Shown in pieces: positions 45,323 through 56,769 of a stretch of DNA of 64,000 nt (positions are counted from its first letter, which is position 1; every line of letters starts with the position of its first letter). Below the pieces are notes generated by a model. That model was not told the origin of the DNA. It worked only from the letters and a program-made list of their open reading frames with translations, and did not search any database. Location of the stretch: assembly GCA_004352715.1 (NCBI GenBank), contig SCFE01000063.1:52446-116445 (forward strand), read 5' to 3'. The translations under genes and the position numbers were made by a program. Origin of the DNA: Hofstenia miamia. Lineage: Eukaryota > Xenacoelomorpha > Acoela.

Positions 45323-46322
45323 NNNNNNNNNNNNNNNNNNNNNNNNNNNNNNNNNNNNNNNNNNNNNNNNNNNNNNNNNNNNNNNNNNNNNNNNNNNNNN
45401 NNNNNNNNNNNNNNNNNNNNNNNNNNNNNNNNNNNNNNNNNNNNNNNNNNNNNNNNNNNNNNNNNNNNNNNNNNNNNNNNNNNNNNNNNNNNNNNNNNNN
45501 NNNNNNNNNNNNNNNNNNNNNNNNNNNNNNNNNNNNNNNNNNNNNNNNNNNNNNNNNNNNNNNNNNNNNNNNNNNNNNNNNNNNNNNNNNNNNNNNNNNN
45601 NNNNNNNNNNNNNNNNNNNNNNNNNNNNNNNNNNNNNNNNNNNNNNNNNNNNNNNNNNNNNNNNNNNNNNNNNNNNNNNNNNNNNNNNNNNNNNNNNNNN
45701 NNNNNNNNNNNNNNNNNNNNNNNNNNNNNNNNNNNNNNNNNNNNNNNNNNNNNNNNNNNNNNNNNNNNNNNNNNNNNNNNNNNNNNNNNNNNNNNNNNNN
45801 NNNNNNNNNNNNNNNNNNNNNNNNNNNNNNNNNNNNNNNNNNNNNNNNNNNNNNNNNNNNNNNNNNNNNNNNNNNNNNNNNNNNNNNNNNNNNNNNNNNN
45901 NNNNNNNNNNNNNNNNNNNNNNNNNNNNNNNNNNNNNNNNNNNNNNNNNNNNNNNNNNNNNNNNNNNNNNNNNNNNNNNNNNNNNNNNNNNNNNNNNNNN
46001 NNNNNNNNNNNNNNNNNNNNNNNNNNNNNNNNNNNNNNNNNNNNNNNNNNNNNNNNNNNNNNNNNNNNNNNNNNNNNNNNNNNNNNNNNNNNNNNNNNNN
46101 NNNNNNNNNNNNNNNNNNNNNNNNNNNNNNNNNNNNNNNNNNNNNNNNNNNNNNNNNNNNNNNNNNNNNNNNNNNNNNNNNNNNNNNNNNNNNNNNNNNN
46201 NNNNNNNNNNNNNNNNNNNNNNNNNNNNNNNNNNNNNNNNNNNNNNNNNNNNNNNNNNNNNNNNNNNNNNNNNNNNNNNNNNNNNNNNNNNNNNNNNNNN
46301 NNNNNNNNNNNNNNNNNNNNNN
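45323..46322. other. Assembly gap (1000 N)
   Basis: Exactly 1000 Ns, probably a fixed-size placeholder. Confidence 0.95.
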
Positions 46323-46621
46323 CTATTTTTTTGGGTGACAGTCTTCTGAACAATATATTTGTCTATTTACAGGATAAATCCCTGTTGCCTTAAACCCATT
46401 TATTGAAATTTCAGCAGTTTGTGTTTTGATGTATGCAGGAGAAAATATTTCCCCCACATTAAAATGCGTTTGTGTTCTTTGGTTTATTGCTAACCATTGC
46501 CTAATATTTTCACTATAGTGAGATTTTAGATATCCTATAAGTGTTTTGGTTGCATTTTATGAGTACAATGTGGGGGAAAAGACAAAATAATTACATTATT
46601 TTTTCTAGCTAAGTTTATCAT

Positions 46622-47480
46622 TTACAAGTTCTTTGTATGGCTATAATGTCCATCCAGAATTAAAAGTATTGGGGAGTCCTGGGATGGTTTTGCATATTGT
46701 AAAAAATGTTGAAACCACTCAGTAAATAGGTTAATTTGAATCCATACCGACGGATGAACTCGACCTAGTGATCCTGGTGGTACATTTTTTCCAACAAAGG
46801 GCTTCTCTTTTTCATTGGGAAAATTAACATGGGGAGAACAAAGCTTCCTCCAGCACTCATACATGCAACAACAGTAATTAAGGAACCCCTTTCTGCAGAT
46901 GTTAAGCATCCGATTTGTCTCTTTCCTTTTTTTCGTATAACTTGTGATACTTTGGTTTGTACGACAGTTATGCCAGCTTTGTCAACATTATATATGTTGT
47001 TGCTTCTTATGTTATGTTTTGTGATAATTTCTTCCAAAAAATCAAAAAACTCACTAACATTTTCTTGACTGAAGCCAGGGCTTCGAGCAAATGATGTCCC
47101 CGTTGGCTTTCTATAAGAATCTGATCTTGTGACGCTTCATAAATAACTTCAGCCATTTTTTTCCTGCAGACTTGTTAGTAAAAGGGTGCTCTATGTTGTT
47201 AAGTTCGGCAAGTTGAAATGCCATATGCTTAATATCTGATCGAGTTAGCCCGAAAAATCGTTTTTCCATGAGCAAAAGGTAATCAAATAACTCTTTTTCT
47301 AAGGTTATGGGCAATTCTTATGGCCTAATTTTAAATTACTCGCTTCGACGCATGTTAATTCAGTTTTTTAACTAATCTTACCAGAGTACTTTTTGGTACA
47401 TTAAATTTCTTTTCGGTATCCCATTTCATTTAATCATGTTTTCTTTATTCCACTTCTGTCTTGGAATGAATTCTTTCTTT
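46622..47480 (-). pseudogene. Pogo/Tigger-like transposase, decayed and 3'-truncated
   Basis: Read on the - strand from 47480: a Psq-type helix-turn-helix remnant (KFNVPKSTLVRLVKK), a CENP-B-type DNA-binding domain (MEKRFFGLTRSDIKHMAFQL; NKSAGKKWLKLFMKRH), then, after a frameshift, RKPTGTSFARSPGFSQENV. The DDE_1 catalytic core follows with IYNVDKAGIT (first Asp) and GCLTSAERGSLITVV. A further frameshift near 46800 gives NVPPGSLGRVHPS and PILLILDGHYSHTKN (second Asp). The third catalytic residue and the C-terminus are missing. At least two frameshifts and the truncation make it non-functional. Pogo-type elements move by cut-and-paste at TA sites; no TIRs were located. Confidence 0.8.
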
Positions 47481-48100
47481 CAGAAGGCTTTCTGAAAAAA
47501 TAAATGTAATAAGCTTTCTTTTAAAGTAACAAAAATTATAGAGTTGAATGATTTATCAGCTTGTAAAAAATTACTTTAACATCTTCAATCGTAAGCATAT
47601 TAATATTTTGCTAAAAATATATACAGTGGTATGACATATAAAATGCAATAAATAAATTAACAATAAATTAAAACAATCTAAACTTAAATACTGAATTATG
47701 TAATTAATGTAGCAAAGGACCCCACGTGTCCATATTTGGTGCTCCACATGTTTAAAAGTTAATGACTTATAGTTCACATGCCATAAAGGTTTTTAAATTC
47801 AAATCATCACATATATTAAATAAAACATTTTACTCAAATAATAATATATATAACATTTTCATACATAAAAAAAATGTGAGAAAATAATACAATTTTTTAC
47901 CTAATTAATAATTAATGAGAGACGAGAAAATCTATGACGCCTCCTTCTGAAATATCCATTACAACTAATATTAAATTTTAGCTATAGAACCAGTTTTAGA
48001 AAGTTGCCAGTTAGATAATTTATGCATTCAGACTTTCATAAGCCTATTAGTTTCAACAAAAGACAGCGGGTCAATTTTTCGAGCCCGGGTCCATATTTGG
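47481..48100. other. Non-coding stretch between transposon remnants
   Basis: No recognised feature. AT-rich. Confidence 0.5.
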
Positions 48101-48108
48101 AGTCTCTC

Positions 48109-48160
<52 letters not shown>
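48101..48160. repeat. (TC)n/(TA)n compound microsatellite
   Basis: CT repeats pass directly into TA repeats. Confidence 0.9.
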
Positions 48161-48164
<4 letters not shown>

Positions 48165-48431
48165 GTAGATATTGTAAAATCAAAACTTGGAAGATTATAT
48201 TCGAAAAAAATAAAAATCAGTTTTTAGCTGCCCAATCTCGAATGCAACACAAAACATTGATATTTGCATATGATATGGCGTTTCATCTTTTAGATATGAT
48301 GAAACCAGATGATGAAAACAATCTTTCAGCCGGAACACTAGTTGCTGGTGTATGCAGAATGGATGCTGCAACTTTCGAAAGATATGGAAATTTGTTTTGG
48401 TTTGATTGCCACCAAGCGAAAAGATCGGCAC

Positions 48432-49030
48432 TTACATGCTGAGAAAAAAATTTATGTTGCACATCTGGAAAAGCAGCGGTGTTATCACTGTCGAAACTGT
48501 CGTCCGTTTCCCATTCATGATTAAACGTTTTGCTGCAGTCTCCTCAGACAACGTTGTAATTTTTGGGCAAAGGGTATTCAACAATTCCCAAGAACTGCAT
48601 CTTTCGTCCTTACTGGAGAAACATGACAAACTCATATATCGAATGTCTAAAGCTGTTGATATCTTAGCCAGCCGAATAGCTTCAGGACTTGAAATTAACA
48701 ACCTACAGTGGTAATCACTAACAATTTGCTCCTTTAAATCAATGACATATGTTGGGTCGTCTTCTTGTGGTTTGAGTGAAAATCGTAACATTGCTAGAGA
48801 TGGGAAAATAACGGAAGATGTAGCCTGAGTTTCATAGCCTAACATTTTCTACACCTTTTCACATGGTTCAAGAACAGATATAATTGCAATTATTTTGGAG
48901 TAATCTGACTCGGATAACGTATGCATACTTATTCCTTAAGACACTTTCAAGCATTGCTTTTGTGGAATTTCACCGTGTTGCAACGCCTTATTGAAGTTCA
49001 CCAAAAAATTCACTGTGCATTCGCAATTTA
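48432..49030 (-). pseudogene. hAT transposase (ZBED-type) remnant
   Basis: On the - strand a broken frame gives A-T-R-stop-NSTKAMLESVLRNK, which is the hAT TRWNST..ML motif with Trp mutated to stop. It continues with DYSKIIAIISVLEPCEKV, then YETQATSSVIFPSLAMLRF and ISTALDIRYMSLSCF (the LDPRFK region). These are the middle and second half of a ZBED-like hAT transposase. The C-terminal dimerisation segment is absent. It is not functional. Confidence 0.7.
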
Positions 49031-49339
49031 TCCATATCACATGTACTCCGATTCATTTGAGAGACAACTTTGCGAACTTTAGCAATCATTTTAAAAGTTG
49101 TAGCCGAATTTTTACAGCTTGCTTAATGGAGGTTTGGAGCGGATGTGCACAACACAGAAGTGAACTTCCTGGAATTAACACCTTTTCTGTTCAATCGTCA
49201 GATTTATCCATATACTCATCATTTATGAGCACATGATCATTAATAAATCTACAAATTAATCAATGTTCCCTATAATTAATATAAGTTTAGAAATACCGAA
49301 ACAATTCGTAATTCAATTTCAACAACCCATTATACTGTA

Positions 49340-49455
49340 ATTATACTGTTTTAATACAGGATAAAATTCAATTGTACTGTTATCCTGATTTTATCCATAT
49401 TTTAAAATTATCCTTTTATACTGTCCTGTTTTTATCCTGTCCTGAACTTAGCCCT
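49340..49455. mobile_element. Terminal repeats of the hAT remnant
   Basis: The end reads (reverse complement) TAGGGCTAAGTTCAGGACAG then GATAAAAACAGGACAGTAT, with ACAGGATAA words repeated inward. It lies at the 5' side of the - strand transposase remnant at 48432-49030, as expected for the same element. Confidence 0.5.
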
Positions 49456-49488
49456 AATCTATAATATATGCATGTTAAGATATATTAC

Positions 49489-49792
49489 AGAATGTGTCCT
49501 TTTGTGTATCGTTAAGTTTTCACGATTGGCAAAAGTCCTCTCACATCCATGCCTGTGAACAGGGAAACGGCTTCTCCCCGGAGTGGATTCGTAAGTGACT
49601 GATCAGTTTATACCTCGCCTGAAAAGGTTGACAATTACGTAGGCATCCTTCCCATTGACAAACGTATTGAGCAGTTAAAGCAAAATGCGGATTTACATGA
49701 GTCGCTAAGTGGATAACAATCTCGTTCATCTCCACATATTCCTCCATTTGCAATCTTCCAAGAGCAGAGAAATGCGATAGCGACTGGAACAC
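49489..49792 (-). pseudogene. GLI/GLIS/ZIC-type C2H2 zinc-finger exon with a frameshift
   Basis: The - strand encodes [32 protein letters not shown] and [18 protein letters not shown], the extended CxWxxC finger and the linker typical of GLI, GLIS and ZIC proteins. One base out of frame comes a second finger, [20 protein letters not shown] single extra base between them would restore the usual C-x4-C spacing. The segment ends at a plausible donor (HS|GTAATA). Proteins of this group are sequence-specific developmental transcription factors, normally with four or five such fingers; only two are here. It is either a relic exon or processed fragment, or a real exon with a sequencing error. Its position among transposon remnants favours a relic. 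Confidence 0.55.
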
Positions 49793-50089
49793 TGTTGTTC
49801 AGCATCGTCGTTTGTTGAAAACTATCGAAAGAGTTGCAACTTATTTGATAGTAATTTGGATCTGCACAATACATAGAACTAGTATTATATTCATGGATCC
49901 TTCTGCTGATATTGACACGTGGGATAGCCCTGTACCTGGTAATAATGTACATTTGCTACTCATTGAAAAAGTTTGCTTTGGAATTGAACGCCTTGATCAG
50001 TGATTAGGTGTTCCATTGGTCCGAATACGCATATCCAGTTTTTGATTACTGCTTCAGCTACTGTTTGAGCTTTTATATTTTTTAATTGG

Positions 50090-51930
50090 TATCATTTTAC
50101 TATATTTGGTGAAATTGTCCACCAGTAATAGGACGTATGAGTAACCTTCTTCATCTTTAGAGCGAGCTGTTCGATGTCCATGTTTACGATTTGATTCATC
50201 CTTTCAGACGTGATTTTTTCCAGTTCAACGTGTTGCTCTGGAAATCGCGCTTTGTTTTGGAGAATGCATGTGGGGTACATATTTATCATGTCTTTGACTG
50301 TTTTTCGTAGGTGCCTGGTACCAAATTGTTCGTGTATCGTATTTTCTGTTTGGTATACTCCAGTATGTCCATGTTCATGATTTTTTTTACTAACTCTCTT
50401 CTGTAGTATTCTGGAAAAGCAATGAGATTGTTGGTTTTCGATGTTGCATAAATGACTCCGCTTTCAGTAAGTAACAATTTATATTTGTTGTAATATGTGA
50501 TTGTTAAGTCATCCGTAATTTCTTTATCGTTTTCTATCTTGGCGATTATTTCACGTAATATGATGTCATTTTGCTGCGCATCTGCGATGTCTTCTGGTGT
50601 GATTTCCTTGCGAATTGAGATTGTTAGTATGGGTTTCCCGTTCTTATCTGCATTGATCTGTTAGTTGTTCATATTGGTTGGCAGGGATGAGGCTGAATTT
50701 GATTTTTTCATTTTCTGTTTTTTTAACTCTCTTTGTTATTGTGGGAGAGCAGTCTCTTGAGTATTTTTTAACCAGCATAAACTGCTGATGAAGGTTTTTT
50801 CTCCAATGAGGAAATGTGGGAATGTTTTGAGTGATTCTAACAGTGCCAGCATTTCTAGTTTGGTGGCTCCGTCATTTAGCTCAGCTGACCGTAATTTTGA
50901 TGAGAAGTACTGTATTGGCTTTTCTTCGCCATCTTGAATTTCTTAGGTGGTTCCAATTGCGACAGTGCTCGCGTCTGTGTCTCAGATAAAAGTGTCAGTT
51001 GTTGTAGGACTGTTTAGTGTTGGAATTTTTTTCATGATTGTTTTTAGTTCATTAATTTCGGTTTGTTGTTTCCAGCTCCATTCAAATTCCTGTTTTCTTT
51101 TAGGAGGTTGGACATGTTGTGTGTTTTTTCTGCGAGATTGGGAATGAACATGTGATAGTTGATAAATCCTAGTATTCTTTGAAGCAGGGTTTGGTGATTT
51201 ATGATTATATTCTATTATAATCAAATCAACTGATTTTAATAGAAAATAATTAAATCTTGATTATAATCAATGAAAAACTAAATAGTGAGAAAACTCAATT
51301 ATTTTATTCATTTAGAACCTTAAAACAAAAAAGGTGATTGGCTGCTTTGCTGTTATGTTATGTAACACACGCACGCGGTTCATTCAATTCACGTATTTTA
51401 AGAATTGTTCACAACAAATCAGTCGCTAGTGCTTACGCGACATAAATATTTTGTACGTGAAAGCCAGCATAACCGCGTAAACCATGTATCTAAATCAACC
51501 GTTGATTTTGTTTTTAAAAATTTCGATTAAAATCCGATTATAATAGCTTGATTATAATCAGTGATTATAATCAGCCAACCCTGCTTTGAAGGTCTTTTTT
51601 GTTTATTGGAGGTTGGATTTCGTCAATCAGTTGTTTTGCATTATCTTTAATTTGGATGTTGCCGGGTTGAATTATTCTGCCTAGGAATTTTACTTGTTTC
51701 GTTGCGAAAGAGCATTTCTTGGAATTGATGCATAGCCCGGCGTTATAGAATAGTTGTAGTATTCTGTTTAATTTCTCGTACTGGTCTTCAATGGTCTTTC
51801 ATGCGATTAGTATGCCATCAATGTATGCTGTTATACCATCTTCTATTGTGGGTTGTTCTTTGAGTAAAACTTTAATAACGTAACACTGGAAGGTTGTCAG
51901 TGCATTGCAAAGCCAATAATATGCAATATT
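50090..51930 (-). pseudogene. Ty3/gypsy-like pol remnant (RT/RNase H/integrase edge)
   Basis: Reading down the - strand: an RT-thumb-like part near 51900-51600, then TDTFI.DTDASTVAIG and KPIQYFSSKLRSAEL with LEMLALLESLKTFPHFL, the RNase H DAS..GIG and I.YFSR.L..AE motifs of Ty3/gypsy. Linker and zinc-finger-region sequence follows to about 50090. Stops and frameshifts are frequent. No LTRs were recognised. The remnant is split by a MITE at 51185-51583. Confidence 0.65.
51185..51583. mobile_element. hAT-type MITE (399 bp) inserted in the gypsy remnant
   Basis: The ends CAGGGTTTGGTGATTTATGA and (complement) CAGGGTTGGCTGATTATAAT are inverted repeats with many GATTATAATC words. The flanks CTTTGAAG at 51177-51184 and 51584-51591 are an exact 8-bp target duplication. 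It is younger than the gypsy pol it interrupts. Confidence 0.9.
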
Positions 51931-53099
51931 AAATATTCATGAAATTTTGAACATTTTAGTTATTAAAAATAGCATAACAAATAGTTTGCAAATTTTTACT
52001 AAAATAATCAGTTGACTTACACTGCTGGGGAATTTCGGAATTATGACAAAAAGCGTACAAATCTAGACTAAACAGAATTATTTCATTATTGAGAGTGTAC
52101 CCATAAATTTGAAATGCCGTTTTTTCAATTGACCAAATTTTCGAAAAATTTAAAAGCAAAAAAATTATTAGTTGATGTATTTAGACAACTTTCATGAATA
52201 AATTTTTTTAAGATTTCATTGTATTTATATATTATAATTTGAGAAAAATTTGAAATACAAAATTGCTTTTCACAATACATTGTTTTAAACTGAAGAAACT
52301 TTCGAAATAATAATGATAAAATTTAAATATAAACATTAACTGGTACAACATTACTGCAACTACTGTCAGCTGATGAGTGTTACTACTGTTTTGGATTTTA
52401 CAACAAATTATCATAAATATAACCAATATAAATGAATTTATCTGATACTGTAATAATTTAATTCAAGAAATATCTAAAAATATTTGCGAGAGATCCACGA
52501 ACATGACAATTCCTTTACAAAATGTTCAAGATTCTTGCGAGAAAAATTTTTGATAATTTCTTTTCAAAAACTTCCAAGATCTTTGAAAGAAATCAAACAA
52601 TTAATATTTATTCAAGAATTTTCGAAGGTTTCCATATCATAATTAGTCATTGTTGCTTCATTACCACAGGTTTTATAAACTTTTTCGTTTATTCCTCGAT
52701 TATATAGTAACATTTTCCTAAAATTATTGCCGACCTGAAAGCTAAAGGAGGGCGGTTTTCAAAAAATGTGTGTCTTTGGCCAAATATGTGTCATATACGC
52801 TGATTTTGAATTGGCAATTAGCATATACCCACTGCAATATGTCCGTCAATGAATTGAATATGGAAAACCATCTTTTAAAATTGCCTTAGGACATTAGCAA
52901 ATTTGGAATAAGCAAGTCTGTCCATAAAATCAGAAATCTTAAACTGTCTTATAAAAGTTATTGTCTACATGATAACAAAAATTCAATTGTGTGACTAAGG
53001 AATGAATAAACGAAAAAGTCTGTCAAATATTTTTTAAAATTTTACTTCTAAATTTTGACGATATTAAGAATATATCTAAAAAGATTCTAATGAACAACT
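51931..53099. other. Intergenic, nothing recognised
   Basis: AT-rich with short open frames lacking motifs. Repeated TTCAAGATTCTTGCGAGA/TTTCCAAGATCTTTGAAAG-like words near 52500-52630 are not organised into a clear array. Confidence 0.45.
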
Positions 53100-55150
53100 T
53101 ACTAAATTTATATCAGCCTCAATGTGTTGTTTTATAGAAACATGGCTTGATTCAACAATTTTATCTACTGTAAAATCTCTATATGCTAGATGTTATCTCA
53201 AGATTTGCTCTGTACTCTAGTCCACATTGTTGTGTTCTCATTGCTGGGAAACGTTGCAAAATTTCTCATACTCTCAACTAAATAATAATTGCGTGTTTGA
53301 ATTTGCATGCAAGGCGACTATTTCATATAACAATACTTGGACTTGGACATGTACATTCCTCCAAAACAAGGTGCACATAATGTATGTCATGAAACTATAG
53401 AAGAATGGTTAAAATCGTATTTAAAAGCATTTGATCGACACTCTTGTTTAATTGAATCTATTACCAGAGAAATATATATTGTTGGCGATTTCAATCTCCC
53501 ATTTGCTGACGGGAATGTGTACACATCTAAATGTGCGTACGAAATGAAATATATCGATAATGCTTTAGAATTTAACGTGAAACAAGTAGTATCCGTTCCA
53601 ACATATCTTTCAGGCAGTATTCTTGATTTAATTTTTACGACAAACTTAGACATTATAGATGTAGTTAATAGTGATTATCATCGTCTATCACTACATAGTC
53701 TTGTATTTTCTTTGGACTATTTTACAGAAAAGATTGAAAATATATCTAAAATAATGAAATACTAGTTTAAAATGGAGATTAACCTTCTATTAAGCTTTTA
53801 TTGAGTTAATTTTCTTTAAAAAATGTCTATAAAATAATTTTTTTAAATTTTTGGTACGACCATTTAAAAGCTTAATAGGTACATTTATTCCAAGCAAAAG
53901 ATTTTATTCATCCCATAGCGTTCATATTTTAAATTTATTATGTTTTGAAGATAAACTTAAAAAATTATGTACTGACATTAACAAATAGATTGAATTAGAT
54001 AAAATTCGTTTAGCTCAGCATCATCTAATGCTATGTTTAAACATTTAAGGAGATTATGTAAAAGCCAAATTTTTTAATGTCGTTGAATGGAATGGTGAAA
54101 GTTCTGTTGACAGCTACTCAATAAAAAAGCTTGACACTTAGTTTCTACATTATTCATTTTCAACAATGAAAAATTTGAAGAAATTGATAAAAATTATATA
54201 AATATAATTAAATGATATGTGTTTATTCAGTTTTGAGAATCTAAAGATTATAGACTTGCAGAAGTCATCATCTGTGCTATCATTTGCAAATATGCCATCA
54301 ATATTCATTAAAGAATTATCCTTCGAATCATTACCTTCAATTAAAATTATTTCAACATGCGTCTATCCTAGTTTAAGAAAAACTACTTACATAGTACCAA
54401 ATCATAAATTTGGTAGCCATACAGAAGTAACTAACTATAGACCAATCAGTATCTTGTCACAATTATCTCTAGTCTTTGAAAGATGTCTACATAATTTCAT
54501 TTATCGTTTCCTCAAAACATCACAACATGGTTTCATTCAAGGTTCTTCCTCAATTACTAATCTTTTGGATTATTTCAATTCTATTTACAATAACTTATAT
54601 AACAAAGTAACTTCATATGTAATATGTTTCGATATCAGAAAAGCCATAAATACAATTCACCTCAACACATTGTTAATGAAAATGATAAACGTCGGATTTG
54701 ATGAACGACTAATACGTTTATTTCACTCGTACCTTTCTAAAAGATTTCAAATTGTCAATATTAACGGATTTTTCATCATGTCCTATACCAGTAACTAGTG
54801 AAGTTCCTCAAGGAAGTGTCCTTGGAACTATATTATTCTTAAAACTTATAAAGGATTTAGCAGAATACTGTAATAGTAATTGCTGGCTATTTGTGGATGA
54901 TACAAAATTATTAACCTACTAGTATCTTTCATGAAGTTATTCAAGATGAAATTAATAAGGTTATTGCTTGTAGTAATCGTCTTTAGGCAAACTTCAAATA
55001 TTAACAAAAATCGTCAATTTTATTTTGAAGAATCTCCGATATGGTTGCAAATTATTAATTTGATCTTGGTTTGAATTGGAATGCTCATTTGGAATATATA
55101 ATAAGTAAATCTGTAAGAACATTATTTTATATTAAAGAAAAATGTTCCTT
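53100..55150 (+). pseudogene. CR1/Jockey-like LINE ORF2, degenerate
   Basis: The endonuclease part carries CFIETWLDST near 53135 and IYIVGDFNLPFADGN at about 53476 (GDFN catalytic motif), and ends with SGSILDLIFTTN and NSDYHRLS (SDH mutated to SDYH). After a deletion, the reverse transcriptase resumes near 54390: VTNYRPISILSQLSLVFERC, QHGFIQGSSS, CFDIRKAINTIH, then EVPQGSVLGTILF in another frame and WLFVDDTKLL (catalytic FVDD). It is a different family from the LINE at 1859-6185. Many frameshifts; dead. Confidence 0.8.
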
Positions 55151-55530
55151 GGACGAAACCATTTTATAACTTTATACTTTAGAAACACCAGTTCAGAAAA
55201 GTGGACAGATGAAAATCTTTCATGTTAGTCAAACACCGTTTTCACTCCTTTCGATTAGAACTTCTCCAAATCAATGTTGGTAGCTTTAATTGTAAAATAC
55301 CCTTTTTCTAAAAACACCGGTGGTAACGGTATACCGCCGAAGCCTAATATTGATAACATATGCAGCTGGTTTTTATCTTGTAGTTGTACTCTATCTTGTA
55401 GTTGTACTCATTGCTCTATCACAAAATCTTTCTAAAAATGGATTTAGATTGCATTTTAAATTATTTATTTGCAAATGTTTGTTATCCATAATTTTTGGTT
55501 AAATATAGTTTTTATTATTTATTATATCCT

Positions 55531-56169
55531 TGCACATCACAGCTTCATGCAGGTATCCCTCTCAGCTCNCACACACTTGCCTCTAGTCATTGTCACTGCT
55601 GCACACTTTCCTAATCCAAACTCCAACCCTGAATCTCTGCTTGCCTTCTCCAATGTCTCCACTTGCTTCTGCAACATCTTCCTTGAACTAGCGTACATCT
55701 TCAGGTCGTCCATGTACCACAGGTGACTCACTGCTCTACCATTCTTCTCCATCTTATACCCTATGCCTGTCTCCTTTATCCGTTCTGTTATAGGTATTAA
55801 GCTAACTACAAACAGTAGTGGCGCTAAGCTGTCTCCCTGGAATATACCCCGTCTAAACCTCAACCTATGCCCGTCTATCTCAGTCTGCCACTTTCCCATC
55901 TCCCTCTCTAGAAACTCAACCCATTTCTGTGAAACTCCATTAGCCGCTAACGTCTTCAATACCCACTCATGTGAAATGCTGTCATATGCCTTCCTGTAGT
56001 CTATCCATGCCATTGCCAAGTTTGTCTTCCTTCTTCTGCAATTCTCCACCACTGCTTGGTCTATCAACAACTGATCCTTGCATCCTCTTGTCTTCGTCCT
56101 ACATCCCTTCTGCTCCTCTGGTATCAACCTATTCTGCTCTAAGTAACATGCCAGCCTATTTGAAATCAC
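55531..56169 (-). pseudogene. R2/R4-like (RLE-class) LINE, reverse-transcriptase fragment
   Basis: The - strand frame reads [78 protein letters not shown] and the catalytic [11 protein letters not shown], characteristic of RLE-bearing LINE clades (R2/R4/Dong/NeSL group). At the N (55569) it jumps to the element's terminal sequence (AERDTCMKL and stop). It is 5'-truncated and internally deleted. Confidence 0.75.
55569..55569. other. Single-N assembly junction inside a LINE remnant
   Basis: The RT frame jumps at this N from the region just after the YMDD block to the extreme C-terminus of the element, so sequence is missing here. Confidence 0.75.
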
Positions 56170-56224
56170 TGAATTATTATTAATATTAATATTATTATTA
56201 TTATTATTATTCCTTCTTACTTTT

Positions 56225-56739
56225 CACAGCTTCATGCTGGTATCCCTCTCAACTCGGGGAACTCACCAGTTAACAGGGAGTCTGAGAGCTTTCCTCAGGA
56301 CTCTAGCTGTTCCTAACAATGCTGCCTTCTGTGCTACTGCTCCTCCCCACTTTGGTACTCCCAACTCTTATCCTTCTTACTCACTGCTCCTAGTGCTCCT
56401 ACAACTACCGGGACTACTTCAACTTTCTTTACCTTCCACTACTTTGACCTTCTTCAATTTCCACAGCCTTTCTATTTCCTCTGCGAACTCACTATACTTG
56501 TCTATCTTCTTTTTCTCCTTGCTTTCTACATTCCTGTCCTTCTGTACAGCTATGTCTATCACTGTTCCCAATCTTTTCTCTTTGTCTACCACTACTATGT
56601 CTGACCTCCGTGCTTCTATCACTTTGCTCGTCTGTATGTTGAAGTCCCACAGTATCTTAACTTTCTCATTTTCTATGACGCCCTTTGTCTTGTGCTCATA
56701 CCCCTTGTCTCCTGCTTCTAACCCATGCTGCCTGCTCAA
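56225..56739 (-). pseudogene. R2/R4-like LINE, restriction-like endonuclease (C-terminal) fragment of a second copy
   Basis: The frame encodes NEKVKILWDFNIQTSKVIEA, RRSDIVVVDKEKRLGTVIDI (the PD-(D/E)xK nuclease core with SD for PD) and an EKKKIDKYSEFAEEIERLW helix. Further on, GTARVLRKALRLPVN and the terminal ERDTSMKL with stop are followed by an (AAT)n tail near 56175-56215. In this LINE class the nuclease follows the RT. Here it precedes the RT fragment in the - direction, so it belongs to a separate copy placed head-to-tail. Confidence 0.7.
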
Positions 56740-56769
56740 ACTCCAATTATTATAATATTATATAATTTG

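Noticed and set aside
48242-48442. + strand frame starting MQHKTLIFAYDMAF
   Set aside because: It overlaps the hAT remnant on the other strand, carries no clear domain, and stops soon after.
55763-56755. + strand Ser/Leu-rich frames at 55763-56755
   Set aside because: They are complements of the RLE-class LINE coding sequence on the - strand.
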